From: a virus
Direction: 5' to 3' (one strand)
IMG/VR virus record: IMGVR_UViG_3300030380_000105
Span: 1-23,729 of that record
Length of the DNA: 23,729 nt
Shown here piece after piece: positions 17,801-23,729 of this stretch. Below the pieces are notes generated by a model that had not been told where the DNA came from, did not search any database, and saw nothing but the letters and a program-made list of their open reading frames with translations. How positions within the stretch are numbered: the stretch's first letter is position 1; each line of letters starts with the position of its first letter. The translations under genes and the position numbers were made by a program.

Positions 17801-18552
17801 AAATTGCTGGTGCCTTTACTACTGGTAGATTATTACCTGCATTAACACAAGGCTTTGATGCTAATATGATTACTAGAACTTTTACAGATTCATGGTCAGC
17901 AATACAACAAGCTGCTAAATCAAATGGTGCTTCAAATACTTTTGTGCTACCTATCTTTGATGCGTTTTTATTAGACTTAGGAACTGCTGATATAGTTAGG
18001 AAAGAAGCAAATAGACATCATAAAGAATCATTAATTAATGAAGATTTCTTAGAAAAAGTTACAGGATATTATAACAATAAATTTAAAAGTGACTTAAATA
18101 AAATACCAGATAATGAAGTATTTGATACTACAGAAGATGCTAGTAAATTTAAAGTTATTAGTGAGCTATTTGAAGTAAGTGAAACTAATAGATCTTCTAC
18201 AGGAACTTCAAAAGGTATTGCACAAATGCTTAGAGCACTAGGCTTTGGTAAATATAATTGGAATAGACAAGAAACTTTAGCAGAGTGGAATGATAGAATA
18301 TCAAAACAATCTTTTATTGATTCTAAAATAATTGAAGCTAAGCTAGATAAGATGTTAAAGAAAAAAATATCTACTAGTTTAGATAAGCTTACTGGTAAAG
18401 AAATAAAAACTATTATAAAAGAAATAGATAATGCTTTACAAATAGCAGCTAGAAATAAAGGTGCTGAAAAAATAATAGGTGATAAAAGAGCAGCTGTAAG
18501 AAGTATTGTTAATAGTGATATGAATACAGTTAACGTAGATCACAATACTTAA
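14857..18552 (+). CDS. Candidate virion-encapsidated single-subunit RNA polymerase (N4 vRNAP-like)
   Basis: 1231 residues, the last gene of the virion cluster. Four signatures of the T7/N4 polymerase fold occur in order. LTGRMHAQQTVYNPQ (552-566) matches T7 GRVYAVSMFNPQ, with R555 for T7 R425. LEMDGKTHGPSTM (753-765) is motif A, D756 for D537. KKSPMTMGYG (844-853) is motif B, with K844 and Y852 at the T7 K631/Y639 spacing of 8. FVLPIFDAF (1029-1037) is motif C, D1035 for D812, preceded by LTQGFDANM (996-1004) for VHSQDGSH. Intervals A-to-B (88) and B-to-C (191) are close to T7's 94 and 181; R555-to-A (201) is longer than T7's 112. Some positions are degenerate: A551 replaces the D of DxxGR, and motif C has F-D-A-F instead of H-D-S-F. 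The first about 500 residues have a Pro/Gln-rich linker (60-110) and are unidentified, and about 195 residues follow motif C. I infer packaging and early transcription from gene position. An inactive structural derivative is the alternative. Confidence 0.78.
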   Translation: MAINVNVPGQTPSITQGNLPTDILEKSKNLPLAGFMPTIAEDTFVQQQDVARVMGADLQDPGITEQPEQGNAEPSAQIEIPDQVVKPAPGEGISIEAQQREQERVKSIPEVQGVVTLAGLDAVINGTDSAMVGPMIRAKNLQGINVGGQAFGRLERETLADTNSWEATFTARRKANEAKKTGKDPVDVELTTKFPLLRNSTIEMSNKAILYHPEVLDAGLIDDQGLVQLDNDLLTTMGLVAEQFYIQGMYTTDNKSAEAIDETELADGNVAKQIKYSKAQGRAQLGREVFKQYKRLQADKRGLPTDTYAASMQSIPNHVFVQIGDLAKEGYHRANPDMLTRSLENGQVTFTLTPKGSGIFENLYHMYSGLFGREEVKPMVAPSEDGQMVFEGQTYTRKVTTQIGDLGDTTKVFEAMSNMNKVAFVNDPRREATSVMLFMLALANAGRPEKVQDNQEPMYRSNPTTDDYANMFKIGKQKYQNLVSEKAKLFNAAERASQQSKDKKAASLRAQAEAYDPINILNLERENAIGIVEGMLRYSGKANYLTFAMQALTGRMHAQQTVYNPQAKKIIRSVVGSGNVYQWVPGQGKLDTTFIEAMSAHLFENPKLSGMDVNFKKKYGIARTPQERIKVFKQEELNAETNPANSLYMKYVAMGEELIKLTRNYKTKTAQGLLARFKNATSPSEVRSIKQTIGQQFGGDPMTQGLKSYLAKYEDEAVLQADYLMALADYHRIKQANLKNPSSPQTFKSTISLEMDGKTHGPSTMAVLLGSTNMAKRSGIIMDQNFEKMVESGEFADLRDAMADTMIKKFDTITQGVTYINHENQDVYRDILIAAIDDRENFLKKSPMTMGYGQEIGSLVGHVDNAVFMSSDIQDMIRDHNLNTNEVVEFLHTILVDSIFETMDPETLAAARLIKANAFMSAISGSLMKIKQPTGILSTIAGTDSLQDGATQYELDGKPTTVQQYKTVTNPGASRKLFGETEIAGAFTTGRLLPALTQGFDANMITRTFTDSWSAIQQAAKSNGASNTFVLPIFDAFLLDLGTADIVRKEANRHHKESLINEDFLEKVTGYYNNKFKSDLNKIPDNEVFDTTEDASKFKVISELFEVSETNRSSTGTSKGIAQMLRALGFGKYNWNRQETLAEWNDRISKQSFIDSKIIEAKLDKMLKKKISTSLDKLTGKEIKTIIKEIDNALQIAARNKGAEKIIGDKRAAVRSIVNSDMNTVNVDHNT

Positions 18553-18606
18553 ATGTCTCCTTTAAGAGGAAAAGTGGAAATATATTATATGATGTGAGAC
18601 AATACG

Positions 18607-18690
18607 ATGATAAGTAAATTTTTTAGGAGAAGATTTTTAGATTTTAATTATGACTATGTAGATTTTTCAAGACTGTTTAGCCGATATTAA
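18607..18690 (+). CDS. Possible 27-residue basic/aromatic microprotein
   Basis: A short frame between the polymerase-like gene and the terminator encodes MISKFFRRRFLDFNYDYVDF followed by SRLFSRY. It has an unusual concentration of Phe, Tyr and Arg. No good ribosome-binding site precedes the ATG, and a frame of this length can arise by chance, so it is listed as possible only. Confidence 0.2.
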   Translation: MISKFFRRRFLDFNYDYVDFSRLFSRY

Positions 18691-18695
18691 AGATG

Positions 18696-18735
18696 AAAAA
18701 AAATACCCCGAGCTTTTAAGCCCGGGGATATTTTT
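18696..18735. terminator. Bidirectional intrinsic terminator
   Basis: CCCCGAGCTT (706-715 of the 18-kb block) pairs with AAGCCCGGGG (718-727), nine base pairs plus one A-C mismatch around a tight loop. It is flanked by eight A's (18696-18703) and five T's (18731-18735). With an A-run before and a T-run after, it can end transcripts from both strands, exactly where the convergent blocks meet. Confidence 0.9.
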
Positions 18736-18738
18736 GGT

Positions 18739-19011
18739 TTACATATTATACATATAAGATTTAGCTTTCTTTAATGCTTGGTTCTTATATTCTGTTGCAC
18801 GTTGCATGCCTTCTTCTTCCATACCTTTACCGTTATAGAAGTCTACTATTCTATCATGCTCTGTTTGAATTATATGAGCATCTAATTGTTCATCAGTCAT
18901 TTGATCTGCCAAAGCTGGATCCATTCCTAACTCTTTTAATGCTGTTTTATTATCAGGTTGTAAACCTAATTTTACTGGTAATATTCCTTTCTTATGCGAA
19001 GAAGTATTCAC
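18739..19011 (-). CDS. Unknown 90-residue early protein
   Basis: Last gene of the minus-strand block. It starts at a GTG inside the end of the RNA polymerase gene (20-base overlap), with GAGAGG about 10 bases upstream. The product is soluble, charged and mostly helical, with an acidic central stretch (MTDEQLDAHIIQTEHD) and a Lys-rich C-terminus (NQALKKAKSYMYNM). No membrane segment, cysteine pair or known motif is visible. Co-translation with the T7-like polymerase suggests it is made at the same time, for instance as a host-takeover or polymerase-modulating factor, but nothing in the sequence shows this. The terminator follows directly after the stop. Confidence 0.7.
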   Translation of the reverse strand: MNTSSHKKGILPVKLGLQPDNKTALKELGMDPALADQMTDEQLDAHIIQTEHDRIVDFYNGKGMEEEGMQRATEYKNQALKKAKSYMYNM

Positions 19012-21181
19012 TTTTATTTACCTCTCTAATATCTAAGCTTCCAAGCCTAGGTTGGTTATGATTAAAATTATCAGGATTAGTTATGATCATTCTTTCAATT
19101 ACTTCAAAGAAGTTAGGGTAGCTATACATTTCTATAAATTGATCTTTAATAAGCTGTAATAACTCATCAACATCACATGCATGTACACTAAATGAATCGT
19201 GTACGGCGCCAAAATCCTCCCCCCATTTAGAAATAACTTTAGCCATATGAGATGCATCCATTGAATGCACAAAGTTAGGTGAGATACCCGACATAAAAGA
19301 TCTGATCTTAGGTTTATCAGTAGGCTCTTTACCTACGTGTTGTATTCTTATAGTATCAGTTTCTTCTTTAGTACCATCTTCTTTAATTATAGTAGGCTTA
19401 ACAGCTCTCTCACTACAACTTATAATAGCTTTTTCTTTGAATTCATTCTCAACAAATGCTTCATATATAACAGGGAATCCTGATGGTGTTGTCCATTTTA
19501 TTGCTTTTTGTTTAATAAACTTAGCATAGTCAGAGGCTATCTCAGCTTCTGCAATCTTCTGTAAAAATTTCATAGTTTGTAGTGGACCTGCACAAACATT
19601 ATCAATTGCTTTAATTAAATGCTTTGCAAGCATCTCACAATCTTCTTTAGTAATATCATACTTATTTAAATACCCTTCAACATGACAATCAAGATACATA
19701 TTCTCTGCAATCTTCTGTGCTCCAGCACTATATGCTCGAGTCATTGAACCGCGTTTAGCTATACCTTTACGTATATGTTTCATTGGCATTTGTCTTTCTT
19801 CAAACCAATCAGGAACTCTCTTGATTAAATCTTTAGCACACTGTACATAAAAATCTTTTTGTATATCCTGTGGTACAATTCCAACTAACTCTCCTGCTTC
19901 TTTATCTTTAGACATAGCACATAGATGTTGCCATCCATTATTAGAACCGTCAATTGGTATTGGAAGATAAGTAATATATTCTTCTTGTTCAAGTGCATCT
20001 TTAATTTCTAATACACTAGCTAATAAACTAATAGGTTTTTCTGCATTAGCATCGATAATTTCTTTATCAGCTATCTCTAATAACTTTTCAATATTATTAT
20101 CTGACCATGCTTCACGATCTTCTAACGTCATTTTATCTACAGATATATCATCTAACTCTTCATCTTTTAAGTAAGGTTTATAATCTGTTGTTAACCAGTT
20201 AGGAAGATTATCTTTATGATATGTTTCATTATAACAACATGCTATATGAATCTTTAATCTTCTTAATCCCTCATCAGTCATAGGCTTTCCTTTAGAGAAA
20301 AGCATTTGACCTCTAGCTATATCATTACCCTGGAAGTTTAAGAAAGGTGTTGTGTAATATAACCTACCTCTATAATCTGCTTCAGTATATTGATAAAATG
20401 GTTTGTCACCTATTAAATCCGATCGTGCCATAGTTAAATCAAATTCTATTATCTTTGATTTATATTTCTTAGGAAAGTTTTTGTACTGATCGAGTATCTT
20501 ATCTCTATTACGATTTAATATATCTCTAACTTTAGTATTAATTTTCCATTCAGTTTGTTGTAATACATTCATACTTTTAATAAATGTATTAGCTAAGTAA
20601 GGTTTAAATAATTTATTTTTATCTAAGGTCCAACCTTTTATTACAGGTCTTCCTGTAGATTGCATTAAATTATTTATAGGTTCAGGCTTTATAAATACAG
20701 TACCTTTAAGTAAGTTTTCACTACCTTCTGGTATACTTAAATCCCATTTTTCAGGTACTACTATATAATGTGCGCGACTTCTTTTAAGACTTCTATCAAG
20801 TTTTTCTATAGGTATAAAAGTATTATCTCTAGTTTTACCTATATTAATTTGATGTGTTTGATAGAACGGTTCTAAAAATAAATCACCCATCATTACTCTA
20901 AGCTTAAACCAATCCCAGGGTGCATCCTTTTCATTATTATAATTAATTTCAGTTAATATATGTGTACCAATAGCCACACTTAAATGAGTAAGATTAGCTT
21001 CACCCTGGTATGATTTGTTTCCTCGCATACTATTACGAGTAAAGTGTTGTTGAATAGTATCCATAGCAAATACTAAGTACGCTTTTAGATCTTCTAACGA
21101 AGTTTCTTTTAAAAGATTACAAGCGATATGTGCTTTAGATTTAGTAATCTTTAACTTTAAGTAGTTAAGTTGTTCCTCCAT
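18992..21181 (-). CDS. T7-like single-subunit DNA-directed RNA polymerase (compact)
   Basis: 729 residues. The catalytic set is complete: DYRGR (269-273), motif A PIDGSNNGWQHLCAM with D411, motif B KRGSMTRAYS with K476 and Y484, PNFVHSMDASHM (635-646), and motif C AVHDSF with D662. The C-terminus GSLDIREVNKSEYFFA parallels the T7 C-terminal foot (LRDILESDFAFA), so the gene is intact. The first conserved element lies about 150 residues closer to the N-terminus than in T7 (D421), so the N-terminal promoter-binding domain is reduced; the size is nearer the summed N4 RNAPII subunits than T7's 883. The ATG has GAAGGG upstream, and the start overlaps the dCMP deaminase end by 25 bases. It should transcribe middle/late phage genes from phage-specific promoters, none of which I could identify here. 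Confidence 0.95.
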   Translation of the reverse strand: MEEQLNYLKLKITKSKAHIACNLLKETSLEDLKAYLVFAMDTIQQHFTRNSMRGNKSYQGEANLTHLSVAIGTHILTEINYNNEKDAPWDWFKLRVMMGDLFLEPFYQTHQINIGKTRDNTFIPIEKLDRSLKRSRAHYIVVPEKWDLSIPEGSENLLKGTVFIKPEPINNLMQSTGRPVIKGWTLDKNKLFKPYLANTFIKSMNVLQQTEWKINTKVRDILNRNRDKILDQYKNFPKKYKSKIIEFDLTMARSDLIGDKPFYQYTEADYRGRLYYTTPFLNFQGNDIARGQMLFSKGKPMTDEGLRRLKIHIACCYNETYHKDNLPNWLTTDYKPYLKDEELDDISVDKMTLEDREAWSDNNIEKLLEIADKEIIDANAEKPISLLASVLEIKDALEQEEYITYLPIPIDGSNNGWQHLCAMSKDKEAGELVGIVPQDIQKDFYVQCAKDLIKRVPDWFEERQMPMKHIRKGIAKRGSMTRAYSAGAQKIAENMYLDCHVEGYLNKYDITKEDCEMLAKHLIKAIDNVCAGPLQTMKFLQKIAEAEIASDYAKFIKQKAIKWTTPSGFPVIYEAFVENEFKEKAIISCSERAVKPTIIKEDGTKEETDTIRIQHVGKEPTDKPKIRSFMSGISPNFVHSMDASHMAKVISKWGEDFGAVHDSFSVHACDVDELLQLIKDQFIEMYSYPNFFEVIERMIITNPDNFNHNQPRLGSLDIREVNKSEYFFA

Positions 21182-21612
21182 TTGCTGCCCTTCACTTTTA
21201 TATTATTATTTAATAACAATAGTATACCTGCTTCATCAGTATATGTTTCACTGAAAAGAACTCTTGTTATACCTGCTTGCATTATAAGTTTAGCACATTC
21301 AATACAGGGTGAGAGAGTGCTATATAATGTAGCACCCTCTGAACTTACTGTACCTTTTGCTAACTTACATAATGCATTAGCTTCTGCATGTATAACTTCT
21401 TTCTTAGTAGAACCGTTAGGATTTTTGCATTCATTATTCATACCCGAAGGCATACCATTAAATCCAAATGCAAGTATATTATTATCTTTAACTATTACGA
21501 CACCGACTTTATTATCGGTATCGTGTGACATGTTACTTACTTCTTTAGCAATATTTAAATACAACTTATCATATCTATCTTGCTTAGTTACTGCATCAGT
21601 GTAGTTACTCAT
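21157..21612 (-). CDS. Deoxycytidylate (dCMP) deaminase
   Basis: Converts dCMP to dUMP, feeding dTTP synthesis. The 151-residue sequence has the cytidine deaminase-like zinc site: HAEANAL with H75 as ligand and E77 as proton shuttle, and SPCIECAK with C103 and C106 as ligands. VVIVKDNNILAFGFNGMPSG (38-57) is the typical dCMP deaminase start, and the length fits the phage family. The ATG shares a base with the stop of the primase-helicase (TAATG) and has GGAG 6 bases upstream. It overlaps the RNA polymerase gene by 25 bases, so replication, nucleotide and transcription genes form one coupled unit. The enzyme works with the reductase encoded on the other strand. Confidence 0.93.
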   Translation of the reverse strand: MSNYTDAVTKQDRYDKLYLNIAKEVSNMSHDTDNKVGVVIVKDNNILAFGFNGMPSGMNNECKNPNGSTKKEVIHAEANALCKLAKGTVSSEGATLYSTLSPCIECAKLIMQAGITRVLFSETYTDEAGILLLLNNNIKVKGSKWRNNLTT

Positions 21613-23252
21613 TAGATCTCCATAAATACATTATCAGTAGATGTTAATCTTCCTGTTTTAGTATCGTACACAGCTGAACCTGCTGAACCTGTAAGACCTG
21701 TAAATCTAGATTTTAATACTCTAAACTTAATTGTATTACGTTCAATTGCATTATCAGCTACTAAGTTTCTAGCAAATGCTACTATATCAAATGATATTTG
21801 TTTGATAGAACCACTACCTTTAATATCATCTATAGAAGCTAGCTTACCTTCCTCGAATGAAGCACCACCACCTGGGGCTTTTCTTAAGTGTGAGATTAAA
21901 CATAACCATACATTATGTTTCTTAACAATCTTAAGTAAGTCACTCATTACTTTATCGATTGCTTCGTTACCAGATAAACCTTCAGCGCCTTCTGATACCG
22001 CTATAGTTATATGGTCTAGTACTAGGTATTTACAACCCATTAAACACATATACTCTATCTTATCTGTTAATGTTGAGTCACCAACAGAACCTTGATGATC
22101 TAGTAATATTAATCGTTCATCACCAAATACTTTCTCAAATCCTTGTCGTAAATCTTTATCAGAAAGATTATTAGTTTCGTGATCTAGCTTTTGATTCAAT
22201 GACATTTCAATAAACTTTTCAGCTGTATCACCTACACTTTCTTCGAGTGATATTAAACCAACTTTATTTTCTTCTATAACGCCATCATTATCTGGTTTAT
22301 CTTCAAGTAAATCAAGTATAATTTCTTTAACGATTGTTGATTTACCAGAGCCAGTACCACTTGTAAACAAAGTAATCTCGCCTTGCCTTATACCTTTAAG
22401 CTTATCATTTAAACCTGTTAAGCATTTAGGATAAGGTCTAGACTTAGTTTGTTGTCTTTGTTGAAACTGTTCCCATATAGATTCACCCATTACTAAACCA
22501 GCGGGTGACCAGGTTTCTGCATCCCAGTAGCTTTGTAATAAACTTTGAGGTCCATGCTTTAGTAGTTGTTCACATGGATCTTTCTCTAATAGATTAGCTA
22601 CTTTAACTTTACCAGCACCAATTATCTTAGCAACTTTTTGTACTGCAGCTTGACCAGCTTCATCTTTATCAAAGAATAATATTACAGATTCAAATCGTCT
22701 AATCCATTCTCGTTGTGCTAGTACAACTTTACAACCTGTAGCACTAGGCATAGATACTACTGGAAATATTTTATTATATTTATTTAAGAATGCCTGAGCT
22801 ACTGCGCAAGCATCTAGTTCGCCTTCAGTTATAACAAGTGTTTTACCACCGCTTGAAACTGATTGACCAAACAATTCTACATTATTAAAGTTACCGTGTG
22901 CTATAAAACTTTTTGGCAACTTACGTTCTTTATATGCAATTACTCTACCTTCATTAGTGTAAGGATAGAAGTGTGAACCACCGGAACCATCAGGATTTAC
23001 AGCCATTTTAATTCCGAAGTGATCTACTACTTGTTTAGATATACCACGACTGTTAATAGGAAAACTATTTAAGTCATGAATTTCATCAAGTGTTATGCTA
23101 CTATTAGGTTTAGTAACAGGTTCTAAGTCATTCATAATGTTTACTTTCTTAGTTGAATATTGACATGAGAAACAATACGCGCCGTCTTCATAGATTGTAA
23201 ATGCATCTGATGAATCACACTTAGGGCATGATGTTTGTTTATAATTTCCCAC
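21612..23252 (-). CDS. T7 gp4-like primase-helicase
   Basis: A bifunctional replication protein of 546 residues. It has an N-terminal zinc ribbon (C9, C12, C27, C30), a TOPRIM primase core with VITEGELDA (E143) and ILFFDKDEAG (D195, D197), then a RecA/DnaB-type helicase with Walker A SGTGSGKS (298-305, K304) and Walker B YLVLDH (D413). LISHLRKAPGGG (452-463) resembles the later helicase motifs. The order and length match T7 gp4 (566). It starts at a GTG with AAAGGA 9 bases upstream and overlaps the end of the RusA gene by 14 bases. An in-frame ATG at residue 40 could give a zinc-less helicase as in T7, but its ribosome-binding site is weak. No DNA polymerase is in the window. Confidence 0.95.
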   Translation of the reverse strand: MGNYKQTSCPKCDSSDAFTIYEDGAYCFSCQYSTKKVNIMNDLEPVTKPNSSITLDEIHDLNSFPINSRGISKQVVDHFGIKMAVNPDGSGGSHFYPYTNEGRVIAYKERKLPKSFIAHGNFNNVELFGQSVSSGGKTLVITEGELDACAVAQAFLNKYNKIFPVVSMPSATGCKVVLAQREWIRRFESVILFFDKDEAGQAAVQKVAKIIGAGKVKVANLLEKDPCEQLLKHGPQSLLQSYWDAETWSPAGLVMGESIWEQFQQRQQTKSRPYPKCLTGLNDKLKGIRQGEITLFTSGTGSGKSTIVKEIILDLLEDKPDNDGVIEENKVGLISLEESVGDTAEKFIEMSLNQKLDHETNNLSDKDLRQGFEKVFGDERLILLDHQGSVGDSTLTDKIEYMCLMGCKYLVLDHITIAVSEGAEGLSGNEAIDKVMSDLLKIVKKHNVWLCLISHLRKAPGGGASFEEGKLASIDDIKGSGSIKQISFDIVAFARNLVADNAIERNTIKFRVLKSRFTGLTGSAGSAVYDTKTGRLTSTDNVFMEI

Positions 23253-23661
23253 TTTGTACTGTCCTTTCTAACAACTCTTTGTTGTTTACTACCGTTAATG
23301 GTATAGCATCTATATACCTTTCGACTTTTACATATAGATACTCATCACCTTTATTTGTTATTTGTTTAGTTAATTTTATATGATAAACTTTATTATCATT
23401 AAATTCTTCAAAGATACTTTGATAAGTATCTAACAAAGGCTTAACTATATTATCTAAGTCAGCTGCTCTGTTAGATACGCCAGCAATAATTTCAAACTCA
23501 AGAAGTTGTAATGGTTCAAATGGCCACTCAACTCCTTTGAGTTCGTCTCTTAATTCATTTTGATATTCAACGTACTTAATTTGCTTTATTGATTTGTTCC
23601 TGTACGTCATTTGATTTGCTGATAGGGGCTTTAGCTTGAATGTGTGTTCTAAGATCTTCAT
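23239..23661 (-). CDS. rusA: RusA-family Holliday junction resolvase
   Basis: About 140 residues. The RusA signature is clear: KPLSANQMTYRN near the N-terminus, and RAADLDNIVKPLLDTYQ followed by FNDNKVYHIKL. The acidic triad and lysine (numbered from the upstream GTG: D70, D72, K76, D91) have the same spacing as the catalytic residues I recall for E. coli RusA. It would cut branched DNA made during replication and packaging. I prefer the ATG at 23661 over the GTG six bases upstream, because GGAG lies 5 bases before the ATG and overlaps the GTG. It overlaps the following primase-helicase by 14 bases. Confidence 0.88.
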   Translation of the reverse strand: MKILEHTFKLKPLSANQMTYRNKSIKQIKYVEYQNELRDELKGVEWPFEPLQLLEFEIIAGVSNRAADLDNIVKPLLDTYQSIFEEFNDNKVYHIKLTKQITNKGDEYLYVKVERYIDAIPLTVVNNKELLERTVQSGKL

Positions 23662-23729
23662 ATTCACTCCATGATTTAAGCATAGCTAATAACCTATGGC
23701 TTAGCTTAAGTTCTTTTTCAGATCTTTCA
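23576..23729 (-). CDS. C-terminal end of an unidentified gene, cut by the window edge
   Basis: The only minus-strand frame open at the right edge encodes 50 residues, ERSEKELKLSHRLLAMLKSW onward, ending NDVQEQINKAN before a TAA. It is charged and helical, with no recognisable motif. It would overlap the RusA start by 86 bases, which is long even for this compact genome. The alternative is that the upstream gene ends outside the window and this frame is incidental. Confidence 0.4.
   Translation of the reverse strand, partial: ERSEKELKLSHRLLAMLKSWSEYEDLRTHIQAKAPISKSNDVQEQINKAN
23667..23670 (-). promoter_or_regulatory. Shine-Dalgarno deciding the RusA start
   Basis: GGAG on the minus strand, 5 bases before the ATG at 23661 and overlapping a GTG that would otherwise give two more residues. 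Confidence 0.55.

Larger units (their letters stand above)
18553..18738. other. Convergent intergenic region
   Basis: This is the only sizeable non-coding gap in the window, between the ends of the late (+) and early (-) blocks. It holds the possible 27-codon frame and the bidirectional terminator. No tRNA, promoter-like repeat or origin-like structure was seen in it. Confidence 0.7.

Noticed and set aside
14857-18552. Reading the polymerase motifs as a family A DNA polymerase
   Set aside because: Motif B has the RNA polymerase form K-x-x-x-M-T-x-x-Y-G rather than the DNA polymerase form, and no 3'-5' exonuclease-type motif was seen in the N-terminal half.
18774-19061. Plus-strand frame opposite the 90-residue protein and polymerase end
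   Set aside because: Low-complexity Leu/Tyr-rich translation, antisense to overlapping minus-strand genes and downstream of the terminator.
21170-21604. Plus-strand 144-codon frame opposite dCMP deaminase
   Set aside because: The minus strand encodes an intact zinc-binding deaminase; the plus-strand product is only the hydrophobic mirror of it.
23131-23136. Internal start at residue 40 of the primase-helicase, giving a zinc-less form as in T7
   Set aside because: The in-frame ATG exists, but only a weak purine run precedes it, so I do not list a second product.
1-23729. tRNA genes, CRISPR arrays, insertion sequences, attachment sites, repeated phage promoters
   Set aside because: None was found on reading. 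Spacers between genes are too short to hold them, and no repeated promoter-like element recurred. A covariance-model scan would be needed to exclude a divergent small RNA.

Overview
The window looks like part of the genome of a lytic, short-tailed (podovirus-type) bacteriophage. It is AT-rich, apparently around a third G+C, and genes touch or overlap by 1 to 25 bases almost throughout (ATGA and TAATG junctions). There are no tRNAs, insertion sequences or CRISPR arrays. The gene set suggests a marine, T7/N4-related podophage: class II (B12-dependent) ribonucleotide reductase, single-chain RNA polymerase, primase-helicase, RusA resolvase, dCMP deaminase and very large internal virion proteins. 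The host cannot be read from the sequence. The low G+C and AGA-rich arginine codons would suit an AT-rich marine alphaproteobacterium, but that is inference.

Plus strand, 1-18552, is the structural (late) block. It opens with the end of a small membrane protein and an inserted class II ribonucleotide reductase. A tail/stabilisation protein, a tail fibre, a tail-assembly-chaperone-like protein and a small GNAT-like protein follow. Then come the internal (ejected) proteins: two small Gln- or Ala/Gly-rich proteins, a 1059-residue protein with a tail-lysozyme domain, and a 1365-residue T7 gp16-like protein whose N-terminus resembles a staphylococcal-nuclease domain. The block ends with a 1231-residue protein that carries all the catalytic signatures of a single-subunit (T7/N4-type) RNA polymerase.

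From 18553 to 18738 is the only sizeable gap. It holds a possible 27-codon ORF and a strong bidirectional terminator between the two convergent blocks.

Minus strand, 23729 down to 18739, is the early/replication block in transcription order: the end of an unidentified gene, RusA, T7 gp4-like primase-helicase, dCMP deaminase, a compact 729-residue T7-like RNA polymerase and a 90-residue unknown.

The main discovery candidate is the second RNA polymerase, which sits last in the virion-protein cluster. Its position and motifs suggest an N4-style virion RNA polymerase, packaged and ejected with the DNA to transcribe early genes, including the conventional T7-like polymerase. It is about a third of the size I recall for N4 vRNAP. 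Together with the lysozyme and nuclease-like domains, this would make the ejected protein set a three-enzyme payload. Packaging and activity are inferred; the motifs are read directly.
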